From assembly GCF_012650175.1 (NCBI RefSeq), contig NZ_JAAILI010000079.1, positions 124,001-188,000 on the forward strand: a stretch of 64,000 bases of DNA. The letters are read 5' to 3'. Numbering within the stretch: position 1 is the stretch's first letter; each line of letters opens with the position of its first letter. The translations under genes and the position numbers were made by a program. Positions 57,728 through 64,000 of the stretch are shown in pieces. The notes beneath the pieces were generated by a model. That model did no database searches. It was not told the DNA's origin and saw nothing but the letters and a program-made list of their open reading frames with translations. The stretch comes from Sphingomonas sp. S2M10. Its GTDB lineage: Bacteria; Pseudomonadota; Alphaproteobacteria; Sphingomonadales; Sphingomonadaceae.

Positions 57728-57838
57728 AGCCCCTCCCCTTCAGGGGAGGGGTTGGGGGTGGGGCCTGAACTGGGAGCGAGTCCTTCCGCTGGTCGGTTAT
57801 CCCCCACCCCAACCCCTCCCGTGAAGGGGAGGGGCTAA
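57728..57838. repeat. GC-rich palindromic repeat, copy C
   Basis: Outer arms AGCCCCTCCCCTTCA and TGAAGGGGAGGGGCT are perfect complements (15 bp), and inner arms GGGAGGGGTTGGGGGTGGGG / CCCCCACCCCAACCCC nearly so. The core differs from copies A and B. It lies between the divergent nifU and lnt genes, 46 bases before the lnt start. Confidence 0.8.
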
Positions 57839-57884
57839 GAAGTGGCCTCCCCCTTCCCCCACACATCGTGTAGGCCCGCCCGCG

Positions 57885-59444
57885 ATGTTCCGCCGTCCGC
57901 TGCTCGCTTCGCTCCTTCTCGGCATTGCCTCCGCCACCGGCTTCGCGCCGCTGGAATGGTGGCCGCTGACCCTGCTCTGCTTCGCCGGGCTGTTCGCGCT
58001 GAGTCACGCCGCGCCGACCCTGCGCAGTGCGGTGCTCCGCGCCTGGCTGTTCGGGCTCGGCCATTTCACCCTGGGCGACAACTGGATCCAGCATGCGTTC
58101 GACTTCCAGGACAAGATGCCGCCCGCGCTCGGCTATGCCGCCGTCGTGTTGCTGGCGCTGTACCTCGCCGCCTATCCGGCGCTGGCGATGGGCGCGGCCT
58201 GGGCCTTTGCGCGCAAGGTGAAGCCGAGGTCCGGCTGGGTCGAGCCCGACCTCGGCTATGTCCTCGCCGGCGCGGCCGCCTGGATCGTCACCGAATGGCT
58301 GCGCGGGGTGGCGTTCACCGGCTATCCGTGGAACCCGCTGGGCGTGATCTGGGTACCGGTGCCGGGGGTGCGCAACCTCGCGACGCTGATCGGCACCTAT
58401 GCGCTGTCCGGCGTGACGATCGCGGTCGCCGGCAGCCTCTACCTCGCCTTCCAGCGCCAGTATCGCCCGCTGCTCGTCGCGGTCGTGGCGCTGCTCGCGC
58501 TCAATATCGCCTGGTCGGATCGCTGCGACCGGATCCGCTGCATCAGCACCGCCAGTGGCAAGGAAGTGGTGATCGTCCAGCCCAATATCGGCCAGGACGC
58601 GGTCGGCCGCCCGGACTATGCCGAATACCTCCTCAACCGGATGATCGCGCTCACCGGCAGGCCCGGCGCGCTGCCCCGCCTCGTCGTCTGGCCCGAGGGC
58701 ATGGTCGATTACTTCGTCGAGGACGGGTATCCGGTGCAATGGTACCGCCAGGACCCGCGCATGGTCCGCGCCCGCATCGGCGCGGTACTGGGTCCCTGGG
58801 ACCGGGCGCTGATCGGCGGCAACGCGCTCGAGTTCGGCCGCGACAACCAGCTGCAGGGCGCCGGCAACTCGGTCTGGGCGCTGGGGCCCGACGGCATGCT
58901 GGGCGGCCGCTACGACAAGGCGCATCTGGTGCCCTACGGCGAATATCTCCCGATGCGCACGCTGCTCGCTCCGCTCGGCCTCGCCCGGCTGGTGATGGGC
59001 GATGTCGACTTCCTGCCCGGCCCCGGCCCGCGCGCGATCGCCGTGCCCGGCTTCGGCAATGCCGGCATCCAGATCTGCTACGAGATCATCTTCTCCGGAC
59101 AGGTCGTGGACCAGGCCCACCGCCCCGACTTCCTGTTCAACCCCTCGAACGACGCCTGGTTCGGCAGCTGGGGCCCGCCGCAGCACCTCGCCCAGGCGCG
59201 GCTGCGCGCCATCGAGGAGGGCCTGCCCATCCTCCGCTCCACCCCCACCGGCATCTCGGCGCTGATCGACGGGCATGGTCGGCTGCTCGGCACGATCCCG
59301 CCAGGCGAAGCCGGCGCGATCCGCCTTCCCCTTCCCCGCCCGCTGCCGCCGACACTGTTTGCGCAAGTCGGCAACTGGATGGTGCTGCTGGTCGCGGCGC
59401 TTACGGGCTTGTTCGCGATTGCCAATCGGCGCTTCGCCCGTTAG
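57885..59444 (+). CDS. lnt: Apolipoprotein N-acyltransferase
   Basis: A 519-residue inner-membrane enzyme that adds the third acyl chain to lipoproteins. The catalytic triad can be placed at Glu271 (V-W-P-E-G-M), Lys345 (Y-D-K-A-H-L-V-P) and Cys398 (I-Q-I-C-Y-E). Several N-terminal helices precede the nitrilase-like domain. It completes the lipoprotein pathway with lgt at 43711. It is followed by metK, 73 bp away. Confidence 0.96.
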   Translation: MFRRPLLASLLLGIASATGFAPLEWWPLTLLCFAGLFALSHAAPTLRSAVLRAWLFGLGHFTLGDNWIQHAFDFQDKMPPALGYAAVVLLALYLAAYPALAMGAAWAFARKVKPRSGWVEPDLGYVLAGAAAWIVTEWLRGVAFTGYPWNPLGVIWVPVPGVRNLATLIGTYALSGVTIAVAGSLYLAFQRQYRPLLVAVVALLALNIAWSDRCDRIRCISTASGKEVVIVQPNIGQDAVGRPDYAEYLLNRMIALTGRPGALPRLVVWPEGMVDYFVEDGYPVQWYRQDPRMVRARIGAVLGPWDRALIGGNALEFGRDNQLQGAGNSVWALGPDGMLGGRYDKAHLVPYGEYLPMRTLLAPLGLARLVMGDVDFLPGPGPRAIAVPGFGNAGIQICYEIIFSGQVVDQAHRPDFLFNPSNDAWFGSWGPPQHLAQARLRAIEEGLPILRSTPTGISALIDGHGRLLGTIPPGEAGAIRLPLPRPLPPTLFAQVGNWMVLLVAALTGLFAIANRRFAR

Positions 59445-59451
59445 GGAACAG

Positions 59452-59517
59452 ATATAAGGAAAGCTTTATATGGGCATGGCAACGGCCCGGCGATCCTTCC
59501 CAACCTGAGGAATTTAC
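59452..59517 (+). promoter_or_regulatory. metK leader with candidate structured RNA
   Basis: The 73-bp gap lnt-metK has an AT-rich hairpin (ATATAA / TTATAT, 59452-59471) and then CAACGGCCCGGCG (59480-59492) near a TTCC that can pair with the GAGGAA ribosome-binding sequence. The CAACGGC...GGCG pattern loosely recalls the SAM/SAH riboswitch that precedes metK in Rhodobacterales, but the likeness is only partial. Some cis-control is plausible. Confidence 0.3.
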
Positions 59518-60729
<1,212 letters not shown>

Positions 60730-60757
60730 TCGATCGTTCCGATCCGAAGACGACAAG

Positions 60758-60789
60758 GCCCCGCCGGCACCCGCCGCGCGGGGCTTTTT
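60758..60789 (+). terminator. Intrinsic terminator of metK
   Basis: GCCCCGC / GCGGGGC stem with a 13-base loop followed by TTTTT, beginning 29 bases after the metK stop. Confidence 0.9.
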
Positions 60790-60876
60790 CATATGTGCGG
60801 CGCACGTTCGTTTCACCGCCGGCCTATAAGATTCCTTGGGCCCGCATGGTTAACGCGGGCAGTGGAGGAAGTACGA

Positions 60877-61632
60877 ATGGTTCTCGACGCGGAGGACTGG
60901 CAGCCCGCACCCGAAGCCGGGCTGCACCTCGCTTTCCGGCCGGTGCACGACGTCATCACCGGCCGCGTCTATGCCTATGAAGCATTGCTGCGCGGCCCCG
61001 ACGGCGAGGAGGGTGACGAGATCCTCGCCCAGATCCCGCCCGGCCGCCACGCCGAGCTGGACCGGCGCATCGCCGCCGCCGCCGTCTACCGCGCGATGGA
61101 CGCGGGGCTCGGCACCATGCCCGCGCGACTGCTGATTCCGATCCTGGCGCCGACCGCGGCGCCCGCCGGCGCCTCGCTCGCCGCGGCGACCGAAGCCGGT
61201 CGCCGCACCGGGCTGGTGCCCGAACGCATGATCTTCGGCATCCACGATTTTGCCGACGTTCCCGGCCAGCATCTCGCCGATCTGGTGGACGGCCATCGCC
61301 GCGCCGGCAGCCTCAGCGCCTTTGTCGGCCTCAGCCACGATCCGATCGGCTTCACGCCCTGCGTGCGCTATCGCCCGGAGATGGTGCGGCTCGAACCCGA
61401 GCTGGTCCACGGCATCGACTCGAGCTGGTCGCGCCGGCTGATGCTGGAGGAGCTTGCCCCCCGTCTCCGCGACCTCGGCATCCGCGTGATTGCCGATGGC
61501 GTGGAGCGCGAGCCGGTGCTCCAGCGGCTGCGCAGCTTCGGGATCTTCCACGTCCAGGGTGCGATGGTGGCCCCGCCGCTTCCCGGCGCGCTGCCGCCGA
61601 CGCGGATCGTCCGGTCCGCAGCGGCCGCCTGA
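60877..61632 (+). CDS. Degenerate EAL-domain protein 1
   Basis: A 251-residue protein. The EAL signature E-A-L-L-R survives (Y-E-A-L-L-R-G), but the second metal-binding Glu and the DDFG loop are replaced (V-G-L-S-H-D-P-I-G-F-T), the AEGVE motif reads A-D-G-V-E, and the Q-G at the end is kept. It is therefore unlikely to hydrolyse c-di-GMP, but could still bind it. ATG 60877 is chosen because upstream residues are not domain-like. It is first of three consecutive EAL-like genes. Confidence 0.75.
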   Translation: MVLDAEDWQPAPEAGLHLAFRPVHDVITGRVYAYEALLRGPDGEEGDEILAQIPPGRHAELDRRIAAAAVYRAMDAGLGTMPARLLIPILAPTAAPAGASLAAATEAGRRTGLVPERMIFGIHDFADVPGQHLADLVDGHRRAGSLSAFVGLSHDPIGFTPCVRYRPEMVRLEPELVHGIDSSWSRRLMLEELAPRLRDLGIRVIADGVEREPVLQRLRSFGIFHVQGAMVAPPLPGALPPTRIVRSAAAA

Positions 61633-61644
61633 CCATGGGGTTAG

Positions 61645-61670
61645 CCCGAGCGTCACCGTCAACGCTCGGG
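61645..61670 (+). terminator. Hairpin after EAL gene 1
   Basis: Perfect 9-bp stem CCCGAGCGT / ACGCTCGGG with 8-base loop, 12 bases after the stop. A TAATCACTT tail follows rather than a T-run. Confidence 0.5.
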
Positions 61671-61722
61671 TAATCACTTCCGCCTACCGTTCGAGCAAGG
61701 GGATCCAGCTTGGAGATGCCCC

Positions 61723-62484
61723 GTGCTCGACCAAATCGCTTCCGCCCCCCGACAGGAACCCGTGCCGCGGGACTGGTTCGCGATGGCGTTCCAGCCGGTC
61801 GTCAACACCTCCACCCTCATCGTCACCGCCTATGAGGCGACCTTCCGCGGCCCCGCGGGCGAAAGCCCCGCCGCGTTCGTGGATACGCTGCCGGAGGACA
61901 AGCGCGCCACCTTCGACCTGCGCTGCCGCGTCGCCGCGATCGAGCAGGCGATGGCGCTGGGCATCACCGAACGCCACACCCGGCTCGCGATCAAGGTGAT
62001 GCCGCGCTACATCACCGATCCGCAAGCCGACGCCGATCGCATGCTGCGCATCGTCCGCCGACTCGGCTTTCCGGCACGCGAGCTGGTGTTCGAGTTCAGC
62101 GACCGCGACCATCTCGAGAGCGACAAGATGCTCGGGCTGATGAAGGCCTATCGCAAGCTCGGCTTCCTGATCGCGTTCGACGATTTCGGCGTCGGCGACA
62201 TGGGGCTGGATCTGGTCGCCGCCTTCACCCCGGACACGCTGAAGCTCGCCCCCGAACTGGTGCACAGCCTGTGCAGCAGCTGGGCCAAGCGCATCGTCGT
62301 CGAGCGGGTCGCCGAAATTGCCAAGAAGGGCCGCATCCGGCTGATCGCGGAGGGCGTTTCGACGCGGGCCGAGCATGACCGGCTGCGGTCTTTGGACGTG
62401 ATGCTGATGCAGGGCGATCTCATTGCGCCCGCGCAAGTCGGCGCCCTGCCCGCCCCGGCCTTGCGGCTGACCGCCGCGGCGTGA
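61723..62484 (+). CDS. EAL-domain protein 2 (most conserved of the triplet)
   Basis: A 253-residue EAL-domain protein. The signature reads Y-E-A-T-F-R-G (EAL to EAT), the Asn of the N-x-S motif is Lys (A-I-K-V-M-P), but D-D-F-G-V-G, the Lys in T-L-K-L-A-P-E and A-E-G-V remain, as does M-Q-G-D. It might retain weak phosphodiesterase activity or bind c-di-GMP only. Start GTG 61723. It is in the middle of the triplet. Confidence 0.82.
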   Translation: MLDQIASAPRQEPVPRDWFAMAFQPVVNTSTLIVTAYEATFRGPAGESPAAFVDTLPEDKRATFDLRCRVAAIEQAMALGITERHTRLAIKVMPRYITDPQADADRMLRIVRRLGFPARELVFEFSDRDHLESDKMLGLMKAYRKLGFLIAFDDFGVGDMGLDLVAAFTPDTLKLAPELVHSLCSSWAKRIVVERVAEIAKKGRIRLIAEGVSTRAEHDRLRSLDVMLMQGDLIAPAQVGALPAPALRLTAAA

Positions 62485-62638
62485 CGGCGAATCGCCGAAT
62501 CGTCCGCAGGTCCGAAAGGCAAGCTTCGTAGAATCCCCAATCGGTTGAATCCGCTGCGGCGACGCACGGAATGGGACCATCCGGCCGGATTGGGTACCCA
62601 GACTTCAGGTTCACAAGAATCGCGTAGAGGAGCACCCC

Positions 62639-63379
62639 ATGGCCACCATGATGGATCTTCGGATCGACCTGCAGCCGATCACGGCCCAAGGCACCGCCGA
62701 ACCGTTCGCCTGGCACGCCGGCATCCACGCCCGCCCTCACGTTTTTCACACCGTCGACGCCATCCTGCCGCGCGAAGATCGCGCCGAACTGGAAGCCGCC
62801 CGCCTCGATCGCGCCTTTGCCGCGGCGGCGGAGGCCGGACTGGTTGCCGCCGGCACGCTGCTGGTGGTGCCCGTGCAGCTCCGCGCCGCCGCGCCGGATC
62901 GCCTGCTCACCCACCTCTTCCGCGCCGCGCTTCGCCACCGCTTCCCGCTCGACCGCGTCGTCGTCGAGATCAGCGCCGACGAATCGGCCGATCGCGACGA
63001 CGCCGCCGCGATGATCCACGCCTGCACCGATCGCGGCATGCTGATCGGCTTCAGCGATTTCGCCGCCGGGCCGCTGGCGCTGGGCCTGCTCGCGCACTGC
63101 TCGCCGCGCCTCATCCGCCTGGCACCGGCGCTCGCCCACCGCCTCGATGCTGCCCCGGCGCGCGCCCGCCTGGTCGAAGGCGTGCTGCGCCTCGCGCGTG
63201 GCATGGGCGTCACCGTGATCGCCCCGGCGCCCACCGAGGACGCCGAACAGCGCGCCGCTGCCGCCGCCGGCCTCCGCCATTTCCAGGGCGAGCTGCGCGT
63301 CGAACGCCGCGTCCGCCGCTACACGCGCCCCATGCGTCCCTGGGGCATGCCTGGTACCGGGATGCGCATCGCGGCCTGA
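62639..63379 (+). CDS. Strongly degenerate EAL-like protein 3
   Basis: A 246-residue protein aligning with the neighbours along its length: the V-V-V-E-I-S-A-D strand, I-G-F-S-D-F-A-A-G in the DDFG position, and H-F-Q-G near the end. The EAL signature itself is lost (the region reads W-H-A-G-I-H). I conclude it has no catalytic activity. It may be a regulatory partner of the other two. It is third in the triplet and is followed by trmB. Confidence 0.65.
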   Translation: MATMMDLRIDLQPITAQGTAEPFAWHAGIHARPHVFHTVDAILPREDRAELEAARLDRAFAAAAEAGLVAAGTLLVVPVQLRAAAPDRLLTHLFRAALRHRFPLDRVVVEISADESADRDDAAAMIHACTDRGMLIGFSDFAAGPLALGLLAHCSPRLIRLAPALAHRLDAAPARARLVEGVLRLARGMGVTVIAPAPTEDAEQRAAAAAGLRHFQGELRVERRVRRYTRPMRPWGMPGTGMRIAA

Positions 63380-63429
63380 GTTAACGCGGATTTGCCAGCA
63401 AGCGGCGGCGCGACTATGCGCTGCCCCCC

Positions 63430-64000
63430 ATGGCCGATCCCATCACTCTTCGTCGTCTCTATGGCCGCCGCCAGGGCCACAAGCTCCGCCAGGGCCAGTC
63501 CGCGCTCGTCGAGGAGCTGCTGCCGCAGGTGAGCGTGCCCGGTGCCGGCCCGCTCGATGCGCGAGCGCTGTTCGGCGACGATCGCCCGCTCGAATTCGAG
63601 ATCGGCTTCGGCGGCGGCGAGCATCTCGCCGGCCAGGCCGCGATGCGCCCCGATCACGGCTTCATCGGCTGCGAACCCTTTCTCAACGGCGTGGTCGGCG
63701 CCCTGAACCACGTTCGCGATGGCGCGCTGGCCAATGTCCGCCTGCACATGGGCGACGCTTTGGAGGTGATGGAGCGACTGCCCGATGCCAGCCTGTCGCG
63801 CGTCTATCTGCTCCACCCCGATCCCTGGCCCAAGGCGCGCCACGCCAAGCGCCGCATGGTCAACCATGGCCCGCTCGACCTGATCGCCGCCAAGCTCAAG
63901 CCCGGCAGCGAGTTCCGCCTCGGCACCGACGATCCCACTTATTGCCGCTGGGCGATGATGGTGCTCGGCCAGCGCACGGATTTCGTCTGGCAGGCGCAAC
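63430..64000 (+). CDS. trmB: tRNA (guanine-N7)-methyltransferase, 5' part
   Basis: The first 190 codons of a methyltransferase that makes m7G46 in tRNAs; the gene runs off the right edge. The start M-A-D-P-I-T-L-R-R-L-Y-G-R-R-Q-G-H-K is typical for alphaproteobacteria. The SAM motif E-I-G-F-G-G-G-E-H-L is near residue 58, and the family hallmark H-P-D-P-W-P-K-A-R-H-A-K-R-R appears later. A frame of this length without a stop supports the call. Confidence 0.94.
   Translation, partial: MADPITLRRLYGRRQGHKLRQGQSALVEELLPQVSVPGAGPLDARALFGDDRPLEFEIGFGGGEHLAGQAAMRPDHGFIGCEPFLNGVVGALNHVRDGALANVRLHMGDALEVMERLPDASLSRVYLLHPDPWPKARHAKRRMVNHGPLDLIAAKLKPGSEFRLGTDDPTYCRWAMMVLGQRTDFVWQAQ

Overview
This 64 kb window reads as chromosomal DNA of a high-GC alphaproteobacterium of the order Sphingomonadales, most likely Sphingomonas or a close relative. 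The evidence is the strong G/C third-position bias, the sphingomonad/alphaproteobacterial neighbourhoods (yajC-secD-secF-Mth938, lgt-midA-GNAT-pgeF, nifU-tsaB-rimI-mucR-fur-plsC-miaB-phoH-ybeY-corC, lnt-metK-trmB), DUF4893 lipoproteins, and MucR and FixLJ regulators. Most of the window is core genome. No rRNA, CRISPR array, prophage or insertion sequence was seen. There is one tRNA (Pro, anticodon GGG, CCA encoded).

Layout. 0-20 kb: the 3' end of an MFS permease, a Cu/Zn-SOD lipoprotein, DUF4893 lipoproteins, a small barrel porin and a truncated haemoglobin; an NmrA-like reductase with a divergent LysR regulator; an M20 amidohydrolase; a patatin / 3-hydroxybutyrate dehydrogenase / DUF4893 operon; YpfJ- and M48-type metalloproteases with a YjgN membrane protein; an ABHD10-like hydrolase; and a glyoxalase cluster (gloA, a nitronate monooxygenase-like gene, gloB). 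20-31 kb: a prolyl-oligopeptidase-family peptidase, hslVU, tRNA-Pro, a ROK sugar kinase, an oxygen-sensing FixL/FixJ pair divergent from a 38-residue membrane peptide with an FNR/FixK box between them, nupC, a two-domain cupin fusion, tgt, and a lower-GC patch with one orphan ORF.

31-47 kb: an orphan GT-B-like gene, yajC-secD-secF-Mth938, a CNNM/CorC membrane protein, tadA, rpmB with its own promoter and terminator, a phytase-like esterase, an unusual operon of a Tat-exported molybdo-hydroxylase large subunit with hemH and phaB, and lgt-midA-GNAT-pgeF. 47-58 kb: one long minus-strand run from nifU to corC, interrupted by a porin and by a vapBC toxin-antitoxin pair sitting between phoH and ybeY. 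58-64 kb: lnt, metK, three successive and increasingly degenerate EAL-domain genes, and the 5' part of trmB.

The genes most worth following up are: (i) the FixLJ / FixK-box / micropeptide module; (ii) vapBC embedded in, and translationally coupled to, the ribosome-maturation operon, with twin palindromic operators; (iii) the EAL triplet; (iv) the molybdoenzyme-hemH-phaB operon; and (v) GC-rich palindromic repeats that flank hslU and lie next to a possible inversion endpoint upstream of lnt. bdhA with its patatin neighbour and phaB point to poly-3-hydroxybutyrate metabolism.
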